Below, piece by piece: positions 9,251 to 17,757 of a DNA stretch of 64,000 nt. The first letter of the stretch is position 1. Each line of letters begins with the position of its first letter. Made by a program: the position numbers and the translations under genes. The notes below the pieces were generated by a model that searched no databases, was not told the DNA's origin, and saw nothing but the letters and a program-made list of their open reading frames with translations. Location: assembly GCF_020622345.1 (NCBI RefSeq), contig NZ_JACNMO010000003.1, positions 124,001-188,000 on the forward strand. Reading direction: 5' to 3'. This stretch comes from Roseobacter weihaiensis (GTDB lineage Bacteria; Pseudomonadota; Alphaproteobacteria; Rhodobacterales; Rhodobacteraceae).

Positions 9251-9748
9251 TCACGACATCACCTTGCGGGCCCGGCGCAACAGCATGTCCCGTTTTACCT
9301 TGCTGAGACGGTCAAAATACATCCGCCCTGCCAGATGGTCGATCTGATGCTGCACGCTGGTAGCCTCCAGCCCGACAAAATCGCGCGTCAGATAGGCCCC
9401 TGTTTCGTCCATAAACCGCACCGACACAGCCCGGGGGCGTTTGATCTTGGCAGATACACCCGGCAGATTCGGGCTCGCCTCTTCATGCGCGTTCAGGATT
9501 GCCGAAGCCTCTATGATCTCCGGGTTTGCCATCCGAATACGCCGGTCACGTTTGTCCGAGGCATCGACAACCGCAAGGCGTAACATCACGCCGATCTGCG
9601 GCGCGGCCAGACCGACGCCCGGCATCGCATCCATCGTGTCGATCATATCTGTCCAGAGCGCGCGGATCTCGTCGGTCACCTCGGGCACGTCGTCTGCTGC
9701 GGTGCGCAGGCGCGCGTCGGGCCATCTCAGACAGGGGCGGACGGTCAA
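9251..9748 (-). CDS. Degenerate peptide deformylase paralog, probably inactive
   Basis: 165 residues with a clear deformylase fold. Motif 1 is kept ([10 protein letters not shown], 44-53). Motif 2, normally EGCLS, reads EASPN (90-94), so the metal-ligand Cys is replaced by Ser. Motif 3, normally HEXXH, reads HQIDH (134-138), so the catalytic Glu is Gln. Both changes would be expected to abolish metal-dependent hydrolysis, although the two His ligands remain. The gene is otherwise undamaged, starts with TTG overlapping the stop of the preceding def (TTGA), and is followed by fmt. A regulatory or ligand-binding role is possible. Confidence 0.9.
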   Translation of the reverse strand: MTVRPCLRWPDARLRTAADDVPEVTDEIRALWTDMIDTMDAMPGVGLAAPQIGVMLRLAVVDASDKRDRRIRMANPEIIEASAILNAHEEASPNLPGVSAKIKRPRAVSVRFMDETGAYLTRDFVGLEATSVQHQIDHLAGRMYFDRLSKVKRDMLLRRARKVMS

Positions 9749-10248
9749 GCCTGCGCCTCGCTCTCGTCCCTGAGCACGCGCGCGCGGGTGTTCTGCGGGA
9801 GATGGTCCAACGTCACGATACCCTCCAGATGGTCGATCTCATGCTGAATGCAGACCGCGGCAATCCCCTCAAAGCTCTGCGCCTGCGGCTGACCCCCAAG
9901 GTCCGTCCAGCGCAGATCAATCCGGTCGGGTCGGGACACCTCGGCGGCAACCCCCGGGATCGACAGGCAGACCTCGGGTTGCGTGACCATCCGGTCGCTC
10001 GTCCCGGCAATCTGCGGGTTTACAAAGACCATCGGATCACGCGCCGCCTCCTTCCATTGGATATCCAACACAAAAAGGCGGCGCAGCACACCGACCTGAG
10101 GCGCCGCCAACCCGCGGCCAGATGCGGCATACATGGTCTCCAGCATATCATCCGCCAGACGTTCGATTTCAGGCGTGATGTCGTTGACGGGGTCACAGGC
10201 CACGCGCAGTCGCGGGTCAGGCCACTTCACGATCTCCCGCAGGCTCAT
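9745..10248 (-). CDS. Peptide deformylase, second copy
   Basis: 167 residues. Peptide deformylase removes the N-formyl group from nascent chains using a metal held by one Cys and two His. Motif 1 is GRGLAAPQVG (44-53), motif 2 is EVCLS (92-96, with Val for the usual Gly) and motif 3 is QHEIDH (135-140), so all ligands and the catalytic Glu are present. It is probably active, though the Gly-to-Val change lies right by the metal-binding Cys. ATG 10248 overlaps the stop of the first copy as ATGA, and its stop overlaps the third copy. Confidence 0.92.
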   Translation of the reverse strand: MSLREIVKWPDPRLRVACDPVNDITPEIERLADDMLETMYAASGRGLAAPQVGVLRRLFVLDIQWKEAARDPMVFVNPQIAGTSDRMVTQPEVCLSIPGVAAEVSRPDRIDLRWTDLGGQPQAQSFEGIAAVCIQHEIDHLEGIVTLDHLPQNTRARVLRDESEAQA

Positions 10249-10772
10249 GCGCGGGCAAGCTCGCGCTTGAGCTTGACCATCTTGCGGGTGATCATCTGCC
10301 GCCGCAGAGGTTTGAGATAGTCAATAAAAAGCTTGCCCTCCAGATGATCGATCTCATGCTGCGCACAGGTCGCCCAGAGGCCGGTGAACACCTCGGACTG
10401 CTCGGTCCCGTCCCGGGTCATCCAGCGCACTTCCACCTCGGACGGGCGCGTGACATCAGCGAACTGTTCCGGGATCGACAGGCAGCCCTCCTCGTAGACG
10501 CTGGTCTCGTCGGAGGCGGCAACGACCTCCGGGTTGAACATCACCAGCGGGCGCGGAGCTTCGCCTTTTTCCTTGATGCAGTCCATAACCACCAGCCGTT
10601 GCAAGACGCCGACCTGAGGAGCCGCCAGCCCGATGCCGGGCGCCTCATACATCGTCGCCAGCATGTCATCGGCAAGCTGGCGCAAATCATCCGTGATATC
10701 CGCAACGGGAGAGGCCACTTTCTTCAGCCGGGGATCGGGGTGCAAAAGGATATTCCGTTTCATAGGGTTCAT
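10245..10772 (-). CDS. def: Peptide deformylase, canonical copy
   Basis: 175 residues with all three motifs in standard form: GIGLAAPQ (46-53), EGCLS (95-99) and QHEIDH (138-143). This is the copy most likely to be the housekeeping enzyme for nascent-chain deformylation. It is the first gene of the def-def-def-fmt-glsB run on the minus strand. An internal Met at codon 4 is an alternative start; neither has a strong ribosome site. Confidence 0.96.
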   Translation of the reverse strand: MNPMKRNILLHPDPRLKKVASPVADITDDLRQLADDMLATMYEAPGIGLAAPQVGVLQRLVVMDCIKEKGEAPRPLVMFNPEVVAASDETSVYEEGCLSIPEQFADVTRPSEVEVRWMTRDGTEQSEVFTGLWATCAQHEIDHLEGKLFIDYLKPLRRQMITRKMVKLKRELARA

Positions 10773-10868
10773 TTAGGTCATGCACCCTTCCGGTGCAACA
10801 GAACTTGGGCTTGCCCCTGCCGTGTTTCCAGATAGCTTTCAGCTCAGTCAAAGCGCAGGAGAGGCCCC

Positions 10869-12041
10869 ATGTCATTCAACGATCCCATAGACCGCCGCGG
10901 CACGCAGAGCTCCAAGTGGGATATGATGGAGGAACTCTACGACGTCCCCGCCGAGGACGGGTTGGCGATGTGGACCGCCGACAGCGACTATCCCACGGCC
11001 CCCTGCGTGATCGACGCCCTGCGCAAAGCGGCGGATCATGGGGTCTTTGGCTATATGCCGATCTACGACGAATACCTTCAGGCGGTGCAATGGTGGATGA
11101 AAACACGCCATAACTGGGAAATCGACACCTCCTGGATTCTGACCTCTCAGGGCCTCGGCAACGCCATCGCACTCTGTCTGGATGTCTGGACCGATCCGGG
11201 GGCAAGGGTTGTGACCTTCAACCCGGTCTATCACGAGTTCCGCGTGAAAGCGGAAAAGGCCGGGCGCTCGGTCGTCGCCTGCCCGCTCAAGCGCGAGGGA
11301 TCGCAATATGTCTTGGACCTGGAGGACGCCCAATCGCGGCTGGACGGGTCAGAGCAGATGCTGATCTGGTGCTCACCCCAAAACCCGTCGGGCCGCGTCT
11401 GGACAGCCGACGAGTTGCGGGCGGTTGCGGATTTTGCGGTGCGCAATGATCTGATCCTGGTGTCGGACGAGATACATCACGATCTGGTCTTTCCGGGCGC
11501 GACCTTTGTCCCGATGCATATCGCGGCCCCGGAGATCACGGACCGTCTGGTGCTGCTGACAGCCGCCTCCAAGACCTTCAACATCGCCGGGCAACGCACC
11601 GGGAACATGATAATTCCCGATCCCAAGCTTCGTTCGGATATGCAAAAACGGCTGAACGCGCTGGATTACAAACCTGCGGGTCTCAGCTTGCGTATGATCA
11701 CGGCCGCCTACTCCCCGGAAGGGGCGGACTGGGCGGATGCGCAGATCGCGCACCTTGACGAGAACCGCAAACTCTTTGATGCGGCCATCGCAGACATCCC
11801 CGGGGCGGCCTCGATGCCGCTGCAGGCCACCTATCTCGCCTGGGTGGACTTTTCGGGCACCGGCATGCGCTTTGAAGAGATATCGCATCGGGTACGCAAG
11901 GTGGCCCGCATTGCCCCCAGCAGCGGGCCTGACTTCGGACCCGGGGGCGAAACCTGCCTGCGCTTCAATCTGGCGACCCAGCGCGCCCGCGTCGAAGAAG
12001 CCTGCACGCGGCTCAAAGACGCCTTCAGCGATCTGCAGTAG
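10869..12041 (+). CDS. PatB/MalY-type PLP-dependent C-S lyase or aminotransferase
   Basis: 390 residues, fold type I. The PLP lysine is K235 in TAASKTFNIAGQRTGN, and SDEIHHDL (199-206) supplies the Asp that contacts the pyridine nitrogen. This pattern is typical of the PatB/MalY branch, which cleaves cystathionine or similar cysteine conjugates and is often mislabelled as aminotransferase. AGGAGAGG stands 5 bases before the ATG. It is divergent from the def operon and seems to be a single gene. Confidence 0.88.
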   Translation: MSFNDPIDRRGTQSSKWDMMEELYDVPAEDGLAMWTADSDYPTAPCVIDALRKAADHGVFGYMPIYDEYLQAVQWWMKTRHNWEIDTSWILTSQGLGNAIALCLDVWTDPGARVVTFNPVYHEFRVKAEKAGRSVVACPLKREGSQYVLDLEDAQSRLDGSEQMLIWCSPQNPSGRVWTADELRAVADFAVRNDLILVSDEIHHDLVFPGATFVPMHIAAPEITDRLVLLTAASKTFNIAGQRTGNMIIPDPKLRSDMQKRLNALDYKPAGLSLRMITAAYSPEGADWADAQIAHLDENRKLFDAAIADIPGAASMPLQATYLAWVDFSGTGMRFEEISHRVRKVARIAPSSGPDFGPGGETCLRFNLATQRARVEEACTRLKDAFSDLQ

Positions 12042-12393
12042 CGCCGCGCGTATCCTCGATCAGAGCGGTGGGCGCACTGTCGAGACGCTCAAAATCAACG
12101 GCGGGCTTTTCCGCCACCGCGGTGGCGCGCTTGAATTCGAAGCGGCGCTCGCCTGCCTCTTCTTCGCTGGTGACAATCAGACACTGGAAAAGATGTATGC
12201 TGCCATCATAGAGATCGACAAACCCCCGCAACGCAGGCGCATCCGCCTCCATGGCGAACCCTGTCTTCCACATCCGCAAGACCGGTTTGATCTGCCCGTC
12301 CACTGTCACACGCAACCGAGAGGACTTTCTCATCCCCTCCACACGCGCCCGATCCAGACCATCCTGAATCTCCTTGGAAAAAACCGTTTCCAC
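12025..12393 (-). CDS. Conserved hypothetical protein
   Basis: 122 residues with no signal peptide or membrane segment. The middle part (VTVDGQIKPVLRMWKTGFAM) predicts beta strands followed by a mixed alpha/beta domain. No family is recognised. Its 3' end overlaps the end of the PatB-type gene by 17 bases in convergent orientation. The coding frame has normal codon use for the window. Confidence 0.65.
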   Translation of the reverse strand: METVFSKEIQDGLDRARVEGMRKSSRLRVTVDGQIKPVLRMWKTGFAMEADAPALRGFVDLYDGSIHLFQCLIVTSEEEAGERRFEFKRATAVAEKPAVDFERLDSAPTALIEDTRGATADR

Positions 12394-12573
12394 GATACCA
12401 AACTCCTGTCATCGACAGTGCTAGGAGTGACCTGAATCCGGTAAAATGCAAGTTAAGTTTTTATGTCATGCAGAAAACCGCTGTGCACCAACGCAGCCTG
12501 TCTGCGCGCAGATTGCTCTGGGCTTGCAGTAACCGGATATTTAAGCAGGCGCAGAACAATAAGGAGCTTGGGC

Positions 12574-13548
12574 ATGGGATTGCTGGTAGACGGGGTCTGG
12601 CAGGATCAGTGGTACGACACAGAATCAACGGGCGGAAAATTCAAGCGGCAGGATGCGAAATTCCGCAACTGGATCACCCCGGACGGGGCGGCAGGGCCTA
12701 CCGGTGACGCTGGCTTTACACCCGATTCGGGCCGGTATCACCTCTATGTCAGCTATGCCTGCCCCTGGGCGCACCGTGCTTTGATTTTTCGCCACCTCAA
12801 AGGGCTTGAGGATCATATCACCCTCTCAGTCGTTCATCCCGACATGCTGCAGGACGGCTGGACCTTCGAGACAGACAAGAAGGGGGCAACGGGAGACACA
12901 CTCTACGGGTCACGGTTCGCACGTGAAATCTACACCCGCGCCGATCCGACGTTCACCGGACGGGTCACGGTGCCGATCCTTTGGGACAAAGTGCGCGAAA
13001 CGATCGTTTCAAACGAAAGCTCCGAAATCATCCGGATGTTCAACAACGCCTTCGATGAGCTGACCGGGAATACCGACGATTATTGGCCCGCACCCCTGCG
13101 CGAGGCCATCGCCCCCATCAACGACCGGATTTACGACACGCTGAACAACGGAGTCTACAAAGCCGGTTTTGCCACAACGCAGACTGCCTATGACGCCGCG
13201 ATTGGTCCGCTGTTTGACACGCTCGACTGCCTGGAGACGCGCCTTGCGCAGAACCGCTACCTGATAGGCGACCCTCTGACAGAGGCGGATTGGCGGCTTT
13301 TCACCACGTTGGTCCGTTTTGATCCGGTCTATCATCTGCATTTCAAATGCAACCGAAAGCGGATCATCGACTACCCCAATATCTGGGCTTATACCCGTGC
13401 GCTTTTCCAGCAAGAGGGCATCGCGGAAACCGTCAATTTCGATCACATCGTGCGCCATTACCATTACAGCCATGACAGCATCAATCCGCAGCGGATCATC
13501 CCGACAAATCCTCAGCTTGATTTCAACGCCCCCCACGGGCGTGACTGA
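12574..13548 (+). CDS. Glutathionyl-hydroquinone reductase (GST Xi class)
   Basis: 324 residues, the usual length for the YqjG/PcpF/ECM4 family, which uses glutathione to reduce glutathionyl-hydroquinones formed from quinones. The catalytic motif CPWAHR is at about 63-68. The GST C-terminal helical domain contains the family tract YHLHFKCN. The start at 12574 is fixed by AAGGAG at 12561-12566; an in-frame extension to 12463 lacks a ribosome site and homology. It stands alone. Confidence 0.93.
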   Translation: MGLLVDGVWQDQWYDTESTGGKFKRQDAKFRNWITPDGAAGPTGDAGFTPDSGRYHLYVSYACPWAHRALIFRHLKGLEDHITLSVVHPDMLQDGWTFETDKKGATGDTLYGSRFAREIYTRADPTFTGRVTVPILWDKVRETIVSNESSEIIRMFNNAFDELTGNTDDYWPAPLREAIAPINDRIYDTLNNGVYKAGFATTQTAYDAAIGPLFDTLDCLETRLAQNRYLIGDPLTEADWRLFTTLVRFDPVYHLHFKCNRKRIIDYPNIWAYTRALFQQEGIAETVNFDHIVRHYHYSHDSINPQRIIPTNPQLDFNAPHGRD

Positions 13549-13587
13549 TCCCTGCCGCCTGCCACGCGCAGCAGACGCTGTCTTGGA

Positions 13588-13974
13588 TCAGAGCGCACCT
13601 GCGGGGCCGACTTCCTCCGCCGGGCCGTAGTGCTCCACCATGGCGGCCAGGTCCTCTGGCGGGGTCGCACTCTGGACAAAGGCACAGGCATTCGGCGCGA
13701 ACGAAAAGATCGAACCGTCGGAGAAGAAAGTTGTGTTCGTGACGAAGATGACTCGCGCGTCCGGCAGGCGGTAACTCGCATAGTCCGCGACCGCCAGCGC
13801 CGAGCCTTCGGCGAGCATCAGATCAAGAATAATTATGTCTGTCGGGGTCGCGCTCAGATGCGCAATTGCACCGTCTTGCCCACGCGCCCTCGATACGGTC
13901 ATCCCCATGCGCTGGAGATGCCTTTGCCATATATTCGCAAGACCATTCTCGCTTTCGACGATCAGGACTTTCAT
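13588..13974 (-). CDS. Single-domain response regulator receiver protein, atypical
   Basis: 128 residues from the ATG at 13974, preceded by GGAGG. It has a CheY-like fold with the phospho-acceptor D51 (IIILDLML) and a Thr in the strand-4 position (FVTN). The acidic pair after strand 1 is E7/E9 rather than DD, and the invariant Lys after strand 5 is missing (FVQSATP). No output domain is attached and no kinase is adjacent. It may act by protein contact without normal phosphorylation control. Confidence 0.8.
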   Translation of the reverse strand: MKVLIVESENGLANIWQRHLQRMGMTVSRARGQDGAIAHLSATPTDIIILDLMLAEGSALAVADYASYRLPDARVIFVTNTTFFSDGSIFSFAPNACAFVQSATPPEDLAAMVEHYGPAEEVGPAGAL

Positions 13975-14170
13975 GGACCTCCATTCCGGTAAGTACACCA
14001 AAATATGTGAAATATGCTATCCTTGGTGTTCCTCAAAGATTAAGAAAGCGTTAAAGCCTCGCCAGCAATCTTAATCGTTCCGTTCAGACTTGAATAACCG
14101 GCTAATTTCCGCTTTCAGCAACGGACAGAAACGCGGATTTGCGCCGAATAAGCATGGATTAGGTTTATTG

Positions 14171-15124
14171 TTGACAGGACAGGAACGCGATCACGGGGGC
14201 GGCATCGATGCCGCTTGTGCCCGGTACGGGGGCAGCCGAATCGGCTGGGCCGACCTTTCCACCGGCATAAACCCGCACCCCTATCCGATACCTTCCGTGC
14301 CTCAGGAGGCCTGGACAGCGCTCCCCGATCAGACGGCGCTGGCACAGCTGATAGCCGCCGCACGCACGTGCTGGAACGTCCCGGACGGCGCTGCGATTAT
14401 GGCAGCCTCCGGCGCTTCCGCTCTGATTGCACAGATCCCAGGTCTGATCGCAAAGGGCCGTGTGACGATCCCCGGCCCGACCTATAACGAACACGCGGCG
14501 GCCTTCCGAGCCTATGGCTGGGAGATCGCCGATACCGGTGCCGCGCAGGCCCAAGTCATTGTGCATCCGAACAATCCGGATGGCAGGGTCTGGACCACGC
14601 AGTCTCTGCCGGTGCCGGACGCTGATCTGACCGTGATCGATGAAAGCTTTTGCGATACTCTCCCCGCGCAATCCTTGATAGCGGCGAGTAAGGAAAAAGG
14701 AACGCTGGTGCTGAAGAGCTTTGGGAAATTCTGGGGGCTTGCCGGTCTGCGGCTGGGCTTTGCGATCGGTGATCCGACGCTCATCGCCCGGCTTCGCGAC
14801 CGTCTTGGGCCCTGGGCGGTGGCCGGGCCCGCGCTGACCATCGGGGCCGCCGCGCTGCGCGATCATGCTTGGGCAGAGCAAACACGCCGTCGACTGACTG
14901 AGGACAGCGCCCGGCTTGACCGCCTGATGCAGCGGGCGGGAGCGGATCCCCTGGGCGGGACCACCCTCTTTCGGCTTTACCGCGTGGAGGACGCCGCAGC
15001 CTGGCAAGACCGGCTGGCGCGGCACCACATCTGGTCACGCTGCTTTCCCTACGATGCACAGTGGCTGCGCCTGGGGCTGCCACATACGCTGCATTGGCCC
15101 CGGCTCGAAGCCGCCCTGGCATGA
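14171..15124 (+). CDS. cobC: Threonine-phosphate decarboxylase, cobalamin synthesis
   Basis: PLP-dependent enzyme that makes aminopropanol phosphate for the cobalamin nucleotide loop. The N-terminal DHGGGIDAA...DLSTGINPHPYP block is diagnostic, and the PLP lysine is in LKSFGKFWGLAGLRLGF. The start is uncertain: TTG 14171 is close to the family start and has AGG upstream, while an in-frame TTG at 14090 would add 27 residues. Its TGA overlaps the ATG of cobD (ATGA). No cobalamin riboswitch box was seen upstream. Confidence 0.9.
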   Translation: MTGQERDHGGGIDAACARYGGSRIGWADLSTGINPHPYPIPSVPQEAWTALPDQTALAQLIAAARTCWNVPDGAAIMAASGASALIAQIPGLIAKGRVTIPGPTYNEHAAAFRAYGWEIADTGAAQAQVIVHPNNPDGRVWTTQSLPVPDADLTVIDESFCDTLPAQSLIAASKEKGTLVLKSFGKFWGLAGLRLGFAIGDPTLIARLRDRLGPWAVAGPALTIGAAALRDHAWAEQTRRRLTEDSARLDRLMQRAGADPLGGTTLFRLYRVEDAAAWQDRLARHHIWSRCFPYDAQWLRLGLPHTLHWPRLEAALA

Positions 15125-16032
15125 ACATTGCGTTGGTGCTGGTCTGTGCCATGCTGCTTGATGCAGCCTTGGGCGAGCCGCGATGGCTGTGGTCGCGCGT
15201 GCCGCATCCGGCGGTCTTGATGGGGCGCCTGATCGGATGGTTGGACCGGTCCTTTAACATCGGCACGGAGCGGCGTGCCAAAGGCGTGGCCTGCCTGAGC
15301 GCTGCTGTCGCGCTGGCCGTGATGCTTGGCATCGCCATCGGGGCCTTGGGCCCTGTGGCAGAGATCATCGTTGCGGCGATCCTTCTGGCCCAGCGTTCGC
15401 TTGTCGAACATGTCACCGCGGTGGCCGACGGGTTGTGCCGCTCTGTCGCGGATGGTCGGACAGCCGTCGCGATGATCGTCAGCCGTGACACATCGGACAT
15501 GGACGAGAGCCAAACCGCGCGGGCGGCCATCGAAAGCGCGGCAGAGAACCTGTCGGACGGGGTCATCGCCCCCGCTTTCTGGCTGTTGATCGGCGGGCTG
15601 CCGGGCCTTTTGGCCTATAAGATGGTCAATACCGCTGACAGCATGATCGGATACCGCACCCCACGGCACGAGGCCTTTGGCTGGGCCGCTGCCCGTACCG
15701 ATGATCTGCTCAACCTGGTGCCCGCCCGTCTGACAGCCGCGCTGATCGCGCTGCCGGCAAAGCAGTTCGACGCCGCCGCACTCCGCGCGGATGCGGGGCT
15801 GCACCGGTCCCCCAACGCAGGCTGGCCCGAAGCGGCGATGTCCCGCGCTCTGGGGATCGCCCTGTCCGGTCCGCGCACCTACAACGGGCGCTTGCAGGAT
15901 TTTCCGTGGGTCAATGCAGCAGGGCGGCGCAATCTGACCGCCGTAGACATTGACGAAACTATTGTCATGCTATGGAAGGCCTGGGCGCTCATGCTGGTGG
16001 TATCTGCGCTTTTTGGAATGTTGTTTCTTTAA
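15121..16032 (+). CDS. cobD: Adenosylcobinamide-phosphate synthase
   Basis: 303 residues with several membrane helices. CbiB/CobD attaches the aminopropanol phosphate arm to adenosylcobyric acid. Conserved segments include LDAALGEP near the N-terminus, HPAVLMGR, ESAAENLSDGVIAP and KMVNTADSMIGYRTPRHEAFG. The start is ATG 15121, which overlaps the cobC stop, so the two enzymes acting on consecutive steps are co-translated. The rest of the cobalamin genes are not in this window. Confidence 0.95.
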   Translation: MNIALVLVCAMLLDAALGEPRWLWSRVPHPAVLMGRLIGWLDRSFNIGTERRAKGVACLSAAVALAVMLGIAIGALGPVAEIIVAAILLAQRSLVEHVTAVADGLCRSVADGRTAVAMIVSRDTSDMDESQTARAAIESAAENLSDGVIAPAFWLLIGGLPGLLAYKMVNTADSMIGYRTPRHEAFGWAAARTDDLLNLVPARLTAALIALPAKQFDAAALRADAGLHRSPNAGWPEAAMSRALGIALSGPRTYNGRLQDFPWVNAAGRRNLTAVDIDETIVMLWKAWALMLVVSALFGMLFL

Positions 16033-16049
16033 CCCTGCGGGAGACCCCG

Positions 16050-17222
16050 ATGCGTCTGTCTGTTTTTCTTTTTTCTCTTGGTCTGCTGACCGCTCCAACG
16101 CTGGCTCTGGCAGCCTGCGGCGGCAATTTCCAAAGCTTTGTTCAAGGTATGAAGGCGGAAGCCGTGCAAAAGGGGCACGCCCCGGCGGCGGTTGATCGCT
16201 TTTTCTCAGGCGTGCAGCAAAGTGAGAGCGTGCTGCGCGCAGACCGCAGCCAAGGCGTCTTTCAAAAACCGTTTCTGGATTTTTCGCGCAACCTGATCTC
16301 CGACAGTCGCATGCGGAAAGGCCAGCAACTGGGCCGCGACTATGACGCGGTTTTTGATCTGATTGACCGACGCTACGGCGTGGATCGCGGTGTCCTGCTG
16401 GCCTTCTGGGCGTTCGAGACGGATTACGGCGGCTTTCAGGGCGATTTCAACACCGCCAACGCGCTGGTGACGCTGGCACATGATTGCCGCAGACCCAACC
16501 TTTTCCGTCCACAGGTCTTTGCCGCTATTGAGCTTTACGAGCGGGGCGAATTTGATCCGCGCACCACGACCGGGGCCTGGGCCGGAGAAATTGGCATGGT
16601 TCAGATGCTGCCACGCGATATCCTCGAACACGGTCAGGACGCGGATGGGGATGGCCAGGTGCGCCTCAAGACATCTGCTCCGGACGCGCTTGTCTCGGGG
16701 GCAGCCATGCTGGCCGGCTTTGGCTGGCGACCGGGCGAGCCTTGGTTGCAGGAAGTGCGCATGCCACAAGATTTTGACTGGTCCCAGACCGGTATTCACA
16801 CCACAAAACCGGTGCGGGAATGGGCCGCTTTGGGAGTTAGCCCCCGCAACGGGTCGCTGCACCAGGGTGTCGCGGCCTCGATCATCCTGCCGCAGGGCCA
16901 CAAGGGGCCCACTTTCATCACCTATCCCAATTTCAACGTCTATTTCGACTGGAACCAAAGCTTTACCTATGTGGTCACAGCCGCCTATTTCGGGACCCTG
17001 CTGGAGGGCGCGCCCGCCATGCAGCGTGGCAACCCTGATACTGGCCTGAGCGGCGATCAGATGAAAACCCTGCAAACCAAACTGCAGGCCCGAGGTCATG
17101 ACGTAGGCAAAATCGACGGCATACTGGGCGCGCGCACCCGGATCGCCGTGCAAAAAGAACAGCAGCGGCTGGGCCTGCCCGCCGATGCATGGCCAACGCC
17201 TGCACTGCTCAACAGCCTTTGA
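16050..17222 (+). CDS. Lytic murein transglycosylase, MltB type, with peptidoglycan-binding domain
   Basis: 390 residues. It cleaves the MurNAc-GlcNAc bond in the periplasm with formation of an anhydro end. The signal peptide (about 1-21) ends in LALA followed by AACGG. The catalytic Glu is in AFWAFETDYGGFQGDFNT (near 117) and the GEIGMVQMLPRDI block follows. The last 60 residues form a PG_binding_1 domain (QTKLQARGHDVGKIDGILG). The start at 16050 has GGGAG before it. Confidence 0.93.
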   Translation: MRLSVFLFSLGLLTAPTLALAACGGNFQSFVQGMKAEAVQKGHAPAAVDRFFSGVQQSESVLRADRSQGVFQKPFLDFSRNLISDSRMRKGQQLGRDYDAVFDLIDRRYGVDRGVLLAFWAFETDYGGFQGDFNTANALVTLAHDCRRPNLFRPQVFAAIELYERGEFDPRTTTGAWAGEIGMVQMLPRDILEHGQDADGDGQVRLKTSAPDALVSGAAMLAGFGWRPGEPWLQEVRMPQDFDWSQTGIHTTKPVREWAALGVSPRNGSLHQGVAASIILPQGHKGPTFITYPNFNVYFDWNQSFTYVVTAAYFGTLLEGAPAMQRGNPDTGLSGDQMKTLQTKLQARGHDVGKIDGILGARTRIAVQKEQQRLGLPADAWPTPALLNSL

Positions 17223-17303
17223 CGTGCTCGGTATTTACCACTTTTTAGCCGTTTACACTTAGCTTTCTGGTCGAAACTTACATTCAGGTTAGTTTTACTT
17301 CTC

Positions 17304-17342
17304 GACCTCGCAGGGCTGCGCGCTTTGCGAGGTCAGTTTTTT
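17304..17342 (+). terminator. Rho-independent terminator after the transglycosylase gene
   Basis: GACCTCGCA (17304-17312) pairs with TGCGAGGTC (17326-17334), followed by a T run. It serves the plus-strand gene and overlaps the stop codon of the convergent small secreted-protein gene. Confidence 0.75.
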
Positions 17343-17698
17343 CCCGTCGATCTGATGGGAAATCGCAAGCCGTCCTGCGTGAGTAAAACAAAGCGCGTGC
17401 CGCTTTGCACATACCTGTCACATCGCCCGAAACCATTGCGATACTGAATACAGACCGTCCCATCCTCTGCGATACGGTAGCTGCCAAAGGCGGCCTCGCC
17501 GGAAGCATAGGTATAGGAATACGACCCTCCAGCCGCATATCTGGATTGACCGTCATCGTAAAAGACAATTGTCTGACCGGTCGTCAAGGTCTCTACCTCG
17601 TCCCGCGTCAGCACCCGGTCGGTCTCACGCAGCGCCCAATCCGCGGCGAACGCGGGCATCGCGACACAAAGGGCCGCCAAAGACATCAAGAATTTCAT
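17333..17698 (-). CDS. Small secreted protein of unknown function
   Basis: 121 residues. The N-terminus MKFLMSLAALCVAMPAFAA is a clear signal peptide with an AFA-A cleavage site. The mature part contains Tyr/Gly-rich strands (AAGGSYSYTYASGEAAFGSY) and two Cys near CIQYRNGFGRC that may form a disulfide. No family is assigned. Its stop lies within the terminator of the convergent transglycosylase gene. The frame stays open upstream of 17698, but the signal peptide fixes the start. Confidence 0.75.
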   Translation of the reverse strand: MKFLMSLAALCVAMPAFAADWALRETDRVLTRDEVETLTTGQTIVFYDDGQSRYAAGGSYSYTYASGEAAFGSYRIAEDGTVCIQYRNGFGRCDRYVQSGTRFVLLTQDGLRFPIRSTGKN

Positions 17699-17757
17699 GG
17701 GTTTGATTATAGCGGCGCAGGCCACAAAGTCGCGACACGAATGGGTGATCCGCAGCC

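Noticed and set aside
14041-14170. Possible cobalamin riboswitch ahead of cobC
   Set aside because: No B12 box or long structured leader was found; the region is short.
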